15,923 nucleotides of DNA from CAILAD01 sp964397085 (GTDB taxonomy: Bacteria; Patescibacteriota; Saccharimonadia; CAILAD01; BJGX01), in assembly GCA_964397085.1 (NCBI GenBank), contig CAYNHH010000019.1:1-15923 (forward strand), in the 5' to 3' direction. Positions within the stretch are counted from its first letter, which is position 1, and every line of letters starts with the position of its first letter. Shown here in pieces: positions 5,098-12,755 of the stretch. A model generated the notes under the pieces. It made no database searches and had not been told where the DNA came from. It saw nothing but the letters and a program-made list of their open reading frames with translations. A program made the translations under genes and the position numbers.

Positions 5098-6615
5098 CTA
5101 CTTTGCGAACTCAACAGCACGAGTCTCACGAATAATATTTACCTTGATTGTACCAGGATATTTGAGAGTAGCCTCAATTTTGGTAGCGATATCACGAGCT
5201 AGTTTAATGGCGCTCAAGTCATCCACTTCCTCTGGAGTAACAAATACCCTTATCTCTCGGCCAGCTGACATGGCGTAAGTCTTGGTAACGCCGGCAAAAC
5301 TATTTGCAACATTTTCGAGATCAGTCATACGCTTACCAAAATTCTCTGCACTGTCTCCTCGAGCACCTGGTCTGCCCGCACTCAGTGCATCGACTGCGCG
5401 AACTATGAGTGCCTCTACGGTAGTCGCCTCAATATCATCGTGGTGAGCTTCGGCGGCATGCACGGTTGCCTCATCAAAACCTTCTTTGCGCATAATATCA
5501 CCGGTGATATGGTGATGTTTGCCTTCTATTTCGTGACTCACGGCCTTTCCAAGATCATGTAGGTATGAAGCAGTTCGAGCTACCTTGATATCTGCTCCAA
5601 TTGCCTCTGCAATCATGGCGCCCAAATGTGCCATTTCTACTGAGTGATGTAATACATTTTGACTAAAGCTGGTTCGAAACTTCAGCATTCCCATGAGTCT
5701 GTTTATTTCTGGTGGGAGTCCTGGCACCTTAGCCTCTCTCGCAGCCTGCTCACCAGCTTTTTTAATTTCTTGATCAATTTCTTTTTGAGCCTTGTCTACG
5801 ATTTCTTCGATACGCCCGGGGTGAATTCGGCCGTCTTTTACGAGCTGCTCCATTGCTACCCTAGCAACTTGACGACGGATTGGGTCAAAGCCAGAGAGAG
5901 TAATTACTCCGGGGCTTTCATCAATTAACACATCTACTCCAGTGAGTCTTTCAAAACTCTGGATGTTACGGCCCTCTTTGCCAATAATCTTACCCTTTAC
6001 TTCATCACTTGGAATAGCAACAGTTGTCACAGTTCGTTCTACTGCTTGGCCCGTAGCCATTCGCTCCATTGCAGCTGCCATAATTTCTTTAGCATCTTCG
6101 TCAGCATTTTCTGTAGCATCACGTTTGAGCTTCTCTATATATTCATACAAGTCTGCCTTGATGTCTTTTTCTGTCATTGTCATGAGCTTTTCAACAGCTT
6201 CTTTTTTCTTGAGTTTGGCAATCTTTTCTAAGTTCTCTACTTGACGCGAGCGAATATCTCGTAATTCTTGCTTGATAGCTTCAATTTCTTTTTCGTCGTT
6301 GTTTAGGTTTTCTGCTCTACGCTCTACACTTTCTAGCTTACTATCTAATAGCTTTTCTCTTTCAAGTATTCGTTTGTCTTGCTCATCTAGTCTTGATCGT
6401 CTAATTTTTTCTTCTTCTTTAGTATCAGCCTGAATCTTGAGGGCAGATTCTTTAGCTTCTAAAATTTGTTCTTTTGATTTAATCTTGGCTTCTTCTAGAA
6501 TTTTTTCAGCTTCTGCCTTACCGCTATCACTTTTTTTCTTATTTACAACAAAACTGCCGCCATAGCCAAGTGCACCTGCACCTATTACAGCAACAATCAA
6601 AATTAGAATTGGCAT
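5098..6615 (-). CDS. rny: Ribonuclease Y
   Basis: RNase Y is a membrane-anchored endoribonuclease that starts mRNA decay. All parts are present in the 505 residues: an N-terminal membrane helix (2-24) followed by KKK, a long charged coiled coil (about 30-170), a KH RNA-binding domain (about 195-260, loop GKIIGKEGRN at 208-217), and an HD domain (about 318-415) with metal-ligand motifs LHHS, YLHDLGKA (H353, D354), KHHH, AHHDD and D409. The length is near the usual 510-520. GAGGT lies 5 bases before the ATG. It is the first gene of the rny - NTF2-like - HU operon. Confidence 0.98.
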   Translation of the reverse strand: MPILILIVAVIGAGALGYGGSFVVNKKKSDSGKAEAEKILEEAKIKSKEQILEAKESALKIQADTKEEEKIRRSRLDEQDKRILEREKLLDSKLESVERRAENLNNDEKEIEAIKQELRDIRSRQVENLEKIAKLKKKEAVEKLMTMTEKDIKADLYEYIEKLKRDATENADEDAKEIMAAAMERMATGQAVERTVTTVAIPSDEVKGKIIGKEGRNIQSFERLTGVDVLIDESPGVITLSGFDPIRRQVARVAMEQLVKDGRIHPGRIEEIVDKAQKEIDQEIKKAGEQAAREAKVPGLPPEINRLMGMLKFRTSFSQNVLHHSVEMAHLGAMIAEAIGADIKVARTASYLHDLGKAVSHEIEGKHHHITGDIMRKEGFDEATVHAAEAHHDDIEATTVEALIVRAVDALSAGRPGARGDSAENFGKRMTDLENVANSFAGVTKTYAMSAGREIRVFVTPEEVDDLSAIKLARDIATKIEATLKYPGTIKVNIIRETRAVEFAK

Positions 6616-6634
6616 TTTTACCTCACTTTATATA

Positions 6635-6640
6635 ACTATA
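6635..6640 (-). promoter_or_regulatory. Possible -10 of the rny operon
   Basis: TATAGT on the minus strand, 19 bases before the rny ATG, with room for the GAGGT ribosome-binding site. No good -35 is seen. The rest of 6616-6743 contains no gene; a small CAACT/AGTTG hairpin lies at 6641-6653. Confidence 0.3.
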
Positions 6641-6743
6641 CAACTGCCAGTTGGAAGTAATCTAATAGTTAGTTTTTCATTAGTAACAAATAATTTATCA
6701 GGAATTTGGTCTACTTCTATTTAACGCTTTTGCAAAGGCTAAA

Positions 6744-7139
6744 TCAAGTTTTTGGCTTTGGCTTAGAAATATTTGGCTCTGAGCTATATTTAGGGATGAC
6801 ATACTCACCGAGCTTTGCATCTTTGACTTGACTCAGCCCTAGCTTGAGCCAGTCGTCACCACTAGCTTCTACAATAGGTATAGACAATGAATAGGCCAAT
6901 GAGTTTGCAACTGTCGTACCAATGCGTAAGCCAGTAAACGAACCTTCACCAGTAAATATTACTATTCCCGTTAGGTCTTGAAATGCGAGAGAGTGCTTTT
7001 TAAGTAGTTGTTGTATCTTTAGTAGAAGCTCATCGGCCAACTTTCGATGAGCTAGCCAGGTGTATTTATCAATTTGATCATCACTGTGCAACAAAAATAT
7101 TTCTGCCTCTGGTCTGTCACTTCGTATAGCAAGAATCAT
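6744..7139 (-). CDS. tsaB: Short TsaB, t6A synthesis partner
   Basis: TsaB is the non-catalytic ASKHA-fold partner of TsaD and TsaE in making the t6A37 tRNA modification. The signature GEGSFTGLRIG (64-74) is clear and matches the family's GPGSFTGLRIG. At 131 residues the protein is much shorter than the usual 220 or so: it keeps the N-terminal subdomain and then jumps to a tail VIPKYSS that resembles the P-x-Y segment near normal C-termini. The usual early DT(S/A) after ILAI is replaced by RSD. It overlaps the tsaE stop codon by 4 bases (ATGA), so translation is probably coupled. The stop at 6744 is followed by about 130 non-coding bases before rny. Confidence 0.9.
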   Translation of the reverse strand: MILAIRSDRPEAEIFLLHSDDQIDKYTWLAHRKLADELLLKIQQLLKKHSLAFQDLTGIVIFTGEGSFTGLRIGTTVANSLAYSLSIPIVEASGDDWLKLGLSQVKDAKLGEYVIPKYSSEPNISKPKPKT

Positions 7140-7606
7140 CGCAGAGCCTCAATAATAGCTTGGCTTTTTGAGCCAGTTGCAGAAAATACCATTTCTCTCG
7201 ACTCCTCATCAATGTAGTGAAATTCTATCATAAGATAATCATTACTTAGGGCTTTGGTAAAGTGCTGAGCCCACTCAACAACTACAATAGTGCCTGGGTC
7301 TTGCATACAATCTTCTAGCTCATTGAGCACAATTTCATCATCGCCAAGTCGATATAGGTCAAAATGTTCTAGTCTACCATCAGCGAAGTCATACCCACGA
7401 TGAATATTGAATGTTGGGCTTGTGATGGTTTTTTCTACTCCTAACGCTTTGCCAAGAGCTTTGGTAAAGGTAGTTTTTCCACCACCCAAATCACCCACTA
7501 ACTCAATAAGTTGTGGGGGCTTGATAAGTTGTGCGAGCTTAGTTGCCAGCTGAGAACTTGTTTTTAAGCTTGTAGTAAGCCGTAGTGATCTCTGGTCTGT
7601 ATTCAT
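7136..7606 (-). CDS. tsaE: TsaE, ATPase of t6A synthesis
   Basis: TsaE is the P-loop ATPase that drives the TsaB-TsaD complex. Counting from the first in-frame Met (7615), Walker A GDLGGGKTT is at 41-49, the switch TSPTFN at 65-70, HFDLYRL at 84-90 and Walker B-like VVVEWA at 111-116. I prefer the fourth-codon ATG (7606), since other TsaE proteins have roughly 35 residues before Walker A, as here; 7615 is the alternative and adds MEY. Either start lies inside the 3' end of the lamin-tail-domain gene in another reading frame. The 3' end overlaps tsaB by 4 bases. tsaD is not in the window. Confidence 0.95.
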   Translation of the reverse strand: MNTDQRSLRLTTSLKTSSQLATKLAQLIKPPQLIELVGDLGGGKTTFTKALGKALGVEKTITSPTFNIHRGYDFADGRLEHFDLYRLGDDEIVLNELEDCMQDPGTIVVVEWAQHFTKALSNDYLMIEFHYIDEESREMVFSATGSKSQAIIEALR

Positions 7607-8819
7607 ATATTCCATACCCTATGGTACCGATTCCAAGTGTAATCAGCAACCATGGCCAAAGATTGGCAAGGGCTGACTGTGGACTAGAGGCATTATCTAC
7701 GCCAGTTTTACCATTGTTGGCTGAAGCTACTTTCGCACCTGCAATTTTTTTTGCTGTTGCTGCCTTTGGCTTAGTAGTTGAAACTTTCTTAACGGCTGCT
7801 TTTTTTGTGGAGGCAGTAGATGTACCAGCAGCTTTAGCAACATTGATGACATATACCGCTGAGTTAGTTGTGTTTGGTGTAGGGGCGACTGTCCAGTTCC
7901 AGGTATCGTCAACAAGTGCCCAGCTCAACCCTTCGATTGATTCTCCATAGTCGGCAGTCTCATCTATTAGCTGGCTTGAGGGGCTTATAAGGCGTATGGC
8001 ATCACCACTGTTATTCAGTGATAGATGTGACTCGTCACTCATTATTGATATATAACCGCTAGCTAGAATCGTTTTCGCCTTGATAATGTATGTATTATCA
8101 GATGCATCTTTTAATAGCCAACCACTAAGGTCTACATCAAAACTATTTGGATTATACAGCTCGATAAATTCATCACTGCTCTCAGACTGACCTGCTGTGG
8201 GATTGGGATACAGCTCGCTAATACTAATCTTGGGATAATTAGCAGATGGTTGTGGTTCTTCTGTTTCAACAACAGGAATGCCTCCTGGTGTAGAGTTGGC
8301 AGCAATATAGAAATCACTGAAATTGTCACCCGTATCTACCATGTTAAGTGCATTCTGATCATATTGCCTATAGAGACTTTCACCGGCTTGAGCGACAACT
8401 GATGCTATGCCGTTGCTCGTATCGGCACTACCCCAACCTACCTGATCTATCACACCTGAAGTAGAATTTCGTATTTGAATTACACCACCACTTTGGGCCA
8501 TACCACTCGTTAAGTGAGTACTGGCACCTGCTTCAGTACTGATTAGATGAAAGCTGTGAGGAGCCAAAATACTTGCTGATGCGATACTGGCTCGTTTTGT
8601 CCATGTCTTGCCAGTTGCCGATTTGTAATACACTCCCCAATCACTCATATCTATCGAAGCATTTGAGTTGTTGTACAGCTCAACAAACTCTGAGCTCGCA
8701 GACTCTTCACTACCCATACTGATTTCAGATATGACAACATCGCTTGCTGAGGCAAAAACCCGCACCGGCACCACTGCTATGGCCAGTAAAAATATTGTTA
8801 ATAGAACTTTCACCCTCAT
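7539..8819 (-). CDS. Surface protein with two lamin-tail domains and C-terminal anchor
   Basis: This 426-residue protein has a signal peptide (1-24), a lamin-tail domain (LTD) at about 26-130 (VVISEISMG, EFVELYN, DMSDWGVYY), a short extension to 185, a second LTD at about 197-315 (ISISELYPNP, DEFIELYNPN, DLSGWLLKD), a Lys/Ala/Thr-rich linker (about 328-371), a membrane helix (about 386-404) and a short cytoplasmic tail. LTDs are immunoglobulin-like folds found on many secreted bacterial proteins and are often placed beside enzymes; no enzyme domain is seen here. The last 22 residues and stop overlap the start of tsaE. The ribosome-binding site is weak. Its role is unknown; display or adhesion at the surface is a guess. 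Confidence 0.93.
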   Translation of the reverse strand: MRVKVLLTIFLLAIAVVPVRVFASASDVVISEISMGSEESASSEFVELYNNSNASIDMSDWGVYYKSATGKTWTKRASIASASILAPHSFHLISTEAGASTHLTSGMAQSGGVIQIRNSTSGVIDQVGWGSADTSNGIASVVAQAGESLYRQYDQNALNMVDTGDNFSDFYIAANSTPGGIPVVETEEPQPSANYPKISISELYPNPTAGQSESSDEFIELYNPNSFDVDLSGWLLKDASDNTYIIKAKTILASGYISIMSDESHLSLNNSGDAIRLISPSSQLIDETADYGESIEGLSWALVDDTWNWTVAPTPNTTNSAVYVINVAKAAGTSTASTKKAAVKKVSTTKPKAATAKKIAGAKVASANNGKTGVDNASSPQSALANLWPWLLITLGIGTIGYGIYEYRPEITTAYYKLKNKFSAGN

Positions 8820-8852
8820 AATGTCACCATTGTACTACTCTTAAAAACCGAA

Positions 8853-8881
8853 TGTAAAGCGTAACTAATATACTTTCTCAA
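8853..8881 (-). promoter_or_regulatory. Possible promoter of the LTD-tsaE-tsaB operon
   Basis: On the minus strand: TTGAGA (8876-8881), a 17-base spacer and TTTACA (8853-8858). It faces away from the pilin promoter only 25 bases off, so the two would form a divergent control region. Confidence 0.35.
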
Positions 8882-8905
8882 TTTATGTTAAGTTACCAGA
8901 TTGGG

Positions 8906-8935
8906 TTGACCAAGTAACCATAACAGGCTTACAAT
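8906..8935 (+). promoter_or_regulatory. Promoter of the pilin-pilM pair
   Basis: TTGACC (8906-8911), an 18-base spacer and TACAAT (8930-8935), each one base off consensus. The leader of about 27 bases contains a full AAGGAGG at 8961-8967. Confidence 0.6.
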
Positions 8936-8970
8936 AAAGGCTACATTAGAGTTGTGTAATAAGGAGGATG

Positions 8971-9384
8971 ATGGATTTACTTAGAGGTATAAAAGCAAGA
9001 CAAGGTTTTACTTTGCTCGAGCTATTAATTGTAATAATTATTATTGGAGTACTTGCAATACTCATTATTCCTAACCTTATATCTGGACCAGCAAGAGCCC
9101 GAGACAGTCAACGAAAAGCCGACCTCCAAACTATAAAAAATGCCCTTGAAGGTTACTATAATGACAATAATAGCTATCCTGCTACTCTAGAGGTGCTCAC
9201 CCAGGGTGCTGCGCCATATATTAAAACTCTTCCTACAGACCCAAAGACTAAAACCTTATACGTATACACTACAACTGGCAACCCCCCTAATAGCTATATT
9301 CTTAAAGCTAATCTCGAGAATTCTAATGACAAAGATGCAAAATCTGGTACCACCAAAGTATATGAAGTAAGTAGCACTAACTGA
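8971..9384 (+). CDS. Type IV pilin / pseudopilin
   Basis: The prepilin peptidase site is textbook: RQG|FTLLEL (cleavage after Gly 12 from the second Met), with Glu at +5 and a hydrophobic N-terminal helix to about residue 38, then RARDSQRKADLQTIKNALEGYYNDN, a standard transition to the globular head. The protein is 137-138 residues and has no cysteine, so no disulfide-bounded loop. Two adjacent ATG codons (8968 and 8971) follow AAGGAGG; I prefer the second because the first touches the Shine-Dalgarno sequence. It is followed after 45 bases by pilM. Whether it is the major pilin or a minor pseudopilin cannot be told from this window. Confidence 0.93.
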   Translation: MDLLRGIKARQGFTLLELLIVIIIIGVLAILIIPNLISGPARARDSQRKADLQTIKNALEGYYNDNNSYPATLEVLTQGAAPYIKTLPTDPKTKTLYVYTTTGNPPNSYILKANLENSNDKDAKSGTTKVYEVSSTN

Positions 9385-9429
9385 TTCGTATACTCTTTGG
9401 CGTACATCTTAATAATCATCTGATGCCTT

Positions 9430-10500
9430 ATGAAGCTTAGAACACACAACTCAAAATCAGTAATAGGCCTAGATATAGGCAATAGCTCAATCAAAGCAGT
9501 AAATCTTAGTCATAATAATGCCACCACTCAACTACTTGGATATGGTAGTATCGACACACCTGCACAACTCTTTACGGGTAGCCATGTACTTGATGCAAAC
9601 ATATTGAAACGCACAATTAGCAGCCTAGTAAGTAACCCAAGTTATGGCACTCTGAATTCAGAAGCCATACAGATTGCCCTACCTGCTCAACTCACGTATT
9701 CAAAAGTAATCCGCATGCCCAAAACAAAATTACGAGAACAAAAGAAACAAATTGATCGATTACTTCAGATGGAGTTTTCTCAATCAACCGATGAACAGAC
9801 TTTTTATTCTCAAAAGGTCTTTGAAGAAATGAGCGAGAACAATAGCACCCATGAGCTATTCTCACTTACAGGTATTTCAAAACATCTTAATAGTGCGGTT
9901 ATTGATAGTCTCAGTAGCTTTGGTGCGCGCAAACATTCAATACGTGCTTCAGTCGACGGGCTTAATCAGTCACTGCAAGCTTATAGCTCTAACGGCCCAG
10001 TTGTAGTGATTGATTTTGGCTACACCCAATCTCGTTGTTATATATTTGATTCTTACGCACAACTTCAAAAAGCGTACCCAAAAGGATCTCGTGATTTGAT
10101 CAATGCTATGAGTCAAGATCTTCATATTGTACCAGTAGAGGCTCACCTAGTACTCAAAAAGACTGGTATCGCCAAGTGTAATCTTGGCGATAAAGTACGA
10201 GGAGTTACCAAGCCAATTCTCGACTACTTCTGTAGTGAAATTGTGCTCAGCATTGCCCAGTACAATGAAATATTCTCAGACACTAAGCCACAAGTATCTT
10301 CAATTGTTCTGACAGGGAGAGTCGCAAGCTCACCGGGTTTTGCCGAATACATTACTCGTAAGACAGGGCTGCCAACTCAAGTAATTAACCCCTGGAAGAA
10401 TTTGAGTATTTACCCACTCAAGCCCATGCCAAAACATCTCAATCCAGCTTATGCAGGTACTATTGGCCTGGCAATGGTAAATGATTATCAGGTGATTTAA
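9430..10500 (+). CDS. pilM: PilM-like actin-fold ATPase of the type IV pilus
   Basis: PilM is the cytoplasmic actin/FtsA-like protein that binds PilN and links the pilus motor to the alignment complex. The 356 residues show phosphate motif 1 GLDIGNSSIKAV (13-24), phosphate motif 2 VVVIDFGYTQSRCYIF (191-206), the adenosine motif IVLTGRVASSPGF (292-304) and a closing PAYAGTIGLAM (339-349). The length is normal for PilM. It follows the pilin on the same strand, but pilN, pilO, pilB, pilC and pilD are not seen nearby. No clear Shine-Dalgarno precedes the ATG. Its last 41 bases overlap the convergent PH-domain gene. Confidence 0.92.
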   Translation: MKLRTHNSKSVIGLDIGNSSIKAVNLSHNNATTQLLGYGSIDTPAQLFTGSHVLDANILKRTISSLVSNPSYGTLNSEAIQIALPAQLTYSKVIRMPKTKLREQKKQIDRLLQMEFSQSTDEQTFYSQKVFEEMSENNSTHELFSLTGISKHLNSAVIDSLSSFGARKHSIRASVDGLNQSLQAYSSNGPVVVIDFGYTQSRCYIFDSYAQLQKAYPKGSRDLINAMSQDLHIVPVEAHLVLKKTGIAKCNLGDKVRGVTKPILDYFCSEIVLSIAQYNEIFSDTKPQVSSIVLTGRVASSPGFAEYITRKTGLPTQVINPWKNLSIYPLKPMPKHLNPAYAGTIGLAMVNDYQVI

Positions 10501-11077
10501 CGCCTTGATCATCTGGACTGTAGTACTTTTTACGAATCTCAAGTACATAATGTTCTAGCTCATAGGGGTTGGGTACGTAGTCGAATAAGAAGTTTTCTCT
10601 TTCACCTGCGGTCTGAATAACTATTGAGCCATATTGAAAAATAGTCTGTATTGGCCCCTTTACGCTTGCAGAGATATCTTGAATTTCTTCAAGTCGAAGC
10701 GTAGATACAATGCGATTAAATAACCCTACCTGATCGATATCTACTATGTGTTCGTCAGTAATAACTATCTTATTACGTCGCCATATCCACAGAACTCCTA
10801 CAAACAAGAATACCAAGATGATCATCAATATAAAGCCGGCGAGATTGATATATGCAACTGGAACTGTCTTATTAATCTCGGCTTCATTGAGACCAAGATA
10901 ATACACACCTATAATACCAACGACAGATAAAATAAATATTGCAAACATAAATGGCATAATAGAAATAATATGCTTAAACACTACTCTCTGAGTAGTCTCG
11001 TCTTGAGGTTGACCTGGATAAAAACTATTATGGGGTGGTGTGAAATCATTTACCGGTGGATGTTGATTGGGTGGCAT
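10460..11077 (-). CDS. Membrane protein with bacterial PH domain (YdbS/bPH2 type)
   Basis: This 205-residue protein has a proline-rich cytoplasmic start, two membrane helices (about 39-61 and 73-98), then a bacterial PH-like domain (about 102-183) with NKIVITDEHIVDIDQVGLFNR, LRLEEIQDISASVKG and YGSIVIQTAG, all typical of the YdbS/bPH2 family. These domains are found on small membrane proteins; the ligand is generally unknown. AGGAAG stands ahead of the ATG, and TGATATAAT lies upstream between this gene and ruvB. The Pro/Gly-rich C-terminal tail is encoded in the overlap with pilM. Confidence 0.9.
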   Translation of the reverse strand: MPPNQHPPVNDFTPPHNSFYPGQPQDETTQRVVFKHIISIMPFMFAIFILSVVGIIGVYYLGLNEAEINKTVPVAYINLAGFILMIILVFLFVGVLWIWRRNKIVITDEHIVDIDQVGLFNRIVSTLRLEEIQDISASVKGPIQTIFQYGSIVIQTAGERENFLFDYVPNPYELEHYVLEIRKKYYSPDDQGVKSPDNHLPLPGQ

Positions 11078-11101
11078 TTTTTCTTCCTCGCTTTACGGGT
11101 T

Positions 11102-11110
11102 ATTATATCA
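11102..11110 (-). promoter_or_regulatory. Extended -10 promoter for the PH-domain gene
   Basis: The minus strand reads TGATATAAT, an extended -10 consensus, 24 bases before the 11077 ATG and a few bases past the ruvB stop. No good -35 is visible, as is common for extended -10 promoters. Confidence 0.55.
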
Positions 11111-11113
11111 TAT

Positions 11114-12154
11114 CTATAAAAGCTTTTTCTGGTCACTTACAGCTGGCGGCTCCACACCAAGATGAGTGTATGCTTTTTCTGTCGCTACCCGTCCACGATG
11201 TGACCGTTGTAAAAATCCAATCTGAATAAGATAGGGCTCATACACATCTTCAATTGTGAGTCGTTCTTCACCTGTAGCGGCAGCTATCGCTGCCACCCCC
11301 ACCGGCCCACCACCATATTGCTCAATAATTGTCATCATTACTTTTCTGTCTGCACGCTCTAGCCCATACTCATCAATATCGAGAAGTTCAAGAGTATTGT
11401 ACAAAATATCTTTATTTACTTTGCCATCTCCATGTACTTGAGCATAATCGCGCACACGCTTGATAAGACGATTGGCGATACGAGGTGTTAATCGAGCCCG
11501 GTGTGACATTTGAGAGAGTGCGTTATTGTCTATCTCAACGTCTAATATTTTAGCGGAGCGGCCAATGATTTGCTCTATCTCGCCTGGACTATAATATTCT
11601 AGACGATGCACAAGACCAAAGCGATCACGCATAGGTCCTGAGAGAGCACCAAAGCGTGTGGTTGCACCTATGAGTGTAAATTTGGGTAGGTCAAGACGCA
11701 GACTTTGAGCTGAAGGGCCTTTACCAAGAATAATATCAATCACGTAGTCCTCCATTGCTGGATACAGTATTTCTTCAACGGTACGAGGCAGGCGATGAAT
11801 CTCATCAATAAACAAGATGTCACCTTCCTCAAGATTAGTAAGAAGTGATGCAAGATCTGCAGCACGTTCTATGGCTGGCCCGCTGGTAATCTTAATGGTC
11901 TTTCCCATTTCATTGGCAATGACGTGGGCAAGCGTAGTCTTGCCAAGCCCCGGAGGGCCATACAATAGCACATGGTCTATTGGCTCACTGCGCTGAGTAG
12001 CCGCAGTAATTGCTAACTGTAAGCCTTTCTTGATCTGTTCTTGACCTACATAATCAGTGAATTTTGCTGGTCTCAAACCGTCTTCAAATACCTTTTCTTC
12101 TACATCTTCTTCTTGCAAGACAGGGTCAAGCTCTTGATTGTTTCGCTCTATCAT
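11114..12154 (-). CDS. ruvB: Holliday junction branch-migration ATPase RuvB
   Basis: RuvB is the hexameric AAA+ motor that pulls DNA through the RuvA-bound junction. The 346 residues are full length, with Walker A GPPGLGKT (66-73), Walker B LFIDE (114-118), sensor 1 GATTR (163-167), the GPMRDRFG segment bearing the conserved arginines (173-180), and a C-terminal winged-helix domain ending in RGRVATEKAYTHLG. The ATG overlaps the ruvA stop by 4 bases (ATGA), so translation is probably coupled. It is the last gene of the comEC-yebC-ruvC-ruvA-ruvB series; the PH-domain gene follows with its own promoter. Confidence 0.99.
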   Translation of the reverse strand: MIERNNQELDPVLQEEDVEEKVFEDGLRPAKFTDYVGQEQIKKGLQLAITAATQRSEPIDHVLLYGPPGLGKTTLAHVIANEMGKTIKITSGPAIERAADLASLLTNLEEGDILFIDEIHRLPRTVEEILYPAMEDYVIDIILGKGPSAQSLRLDLPKFTLIGATTRFGALSGPMRDRFGLVHRLEYYSPGEIEQIIGRSAKILDVEIDNNALSQMSHRARLTPRIANRLIKRVRDYAQVHGDGKVNKDILYNTLELLDIDEYGLERADRKVMMTIIEQYGGGPVGVAAIAAATGEERLTIEDVYEPYLIQIGFLQRSHRGRVATEKAYTHLGVEPPAVSDQKKLL

Positions 12155-12711
12155 TTTGCTGTTCCCTTGAGTGCAAGCTTTACTCTTTCTTGCACGTTGA
12201 GATTTGTTGATACGCCTTTTAGGGCCATTGTGGCATCCTTGGCTTTATACCCTAGACTGAGTAGGGCTTGATACGCTGGGTCTTCATCATTATGTAGGGC
12301 CTTATCTTCAACTTCCACAAGCTTGCCCTTTAGATCTAAAATAATTCTTTGGGCAGTTTTCTTACCAATACCGCTCACACCTGAGAACAACGAAATATTG
12401 TCTTGTAAGATTGCAGTTGCTACCTCTTCGCTACTGTGAGTAGAGAGTATAGACATGGCTGCCTTGGGCCCAACTCCACTTACAGAGGTGAGTTGATAAT
12501 ACATCTCTCTACCTGAGAGCTGTAAAAACCCATAGAGTGTATGCTCATCTTCTTTAATATTTTCAGCGATATAGAAGCTTAGTACCTCGCCGACAGCAAT
12601 AGTATCTTTTTCTGCGAAAGTCACAAATACTTCATAGCCAATGCCAGCCACATTGAGTATGACTCCTCTTGGTAGAAACTCCTCTACTGTTCCGGTTATT
12701 TTCGCTATCAT
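12151..12711 (-). CDS. ruvA: Holliday junction DNA-binding protein RuvA
   Basis: RuvA binds four-way junctions and loads RuvB. The 186 residues show the OB domain (1-62, MIAKITGTVEEFLPRGVILN), two helix-hairpin-helix motifs (LTSVSGVGPKAAM and FSGVSGIGKKTAQ), and the C-terminal RuvB-contact domain (AYQALLSLGYKAKDA). It is a little shorter than E. coli RuvA (203). No Shine-Dalgarno precedes the ATG; instead TGTTATAAT ends six bases before it, pointing to a separate leaderless ruvAB transcript. It is separated from ruvC by 44 bases. Confidence 0.98.
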   Translation of the reverse strand: MIAKITGTVEEFLPRGVILNVAGIGYEVFVTFAEKDTIAVGEVLSFYIAENIKEDEHTLYGFLQLSGREMYYQLTSVSGVGPKAAMSILSTHSSEEVATAILQDNISLFSGVSGIGKKTAQRIILDLKGKLVEVEDKALHNDEDPAYQALLSLGYKAKDATMALKGVSTNLNVQERVKLALKGTAK

Positions 12712-12717
12712 ATCTGT

Positions 12718-12726
12718 ATTATAACA
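12718..12726 (-). promoter_or_regulatory. Extended -10 promoter for leaderless ruvAB
   Basis: The minus strand reads TGTTATAAT. A candidate -35 (GATACA, 12741-12746) sits 17 bases upstream of the TATAAT hexamer. Six bases then separate the -10 from the ruvA ATG, so transcription would begin at or next to the start codon. Confidence 0.6.
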
Positions 12727-12755
12727 AAAGTACGGTTGTATGTATCTCTGACTAG

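Noticed and set aside
5659..6244. Plus-strand ORFs opposite rny
   Set aside because: RNase Y is unmistakable on the other strand; these are shadow frames of its coiled-coil and KH regions.
6744..7606. UGA read as glycine (Gracilibacteria code)
   Set aside because: tsaE and tsaB both end sensibly at TGA with 4-base coupling or intergenic DNA after them, and the only tRNA-Gly seen has anticodon TCC.
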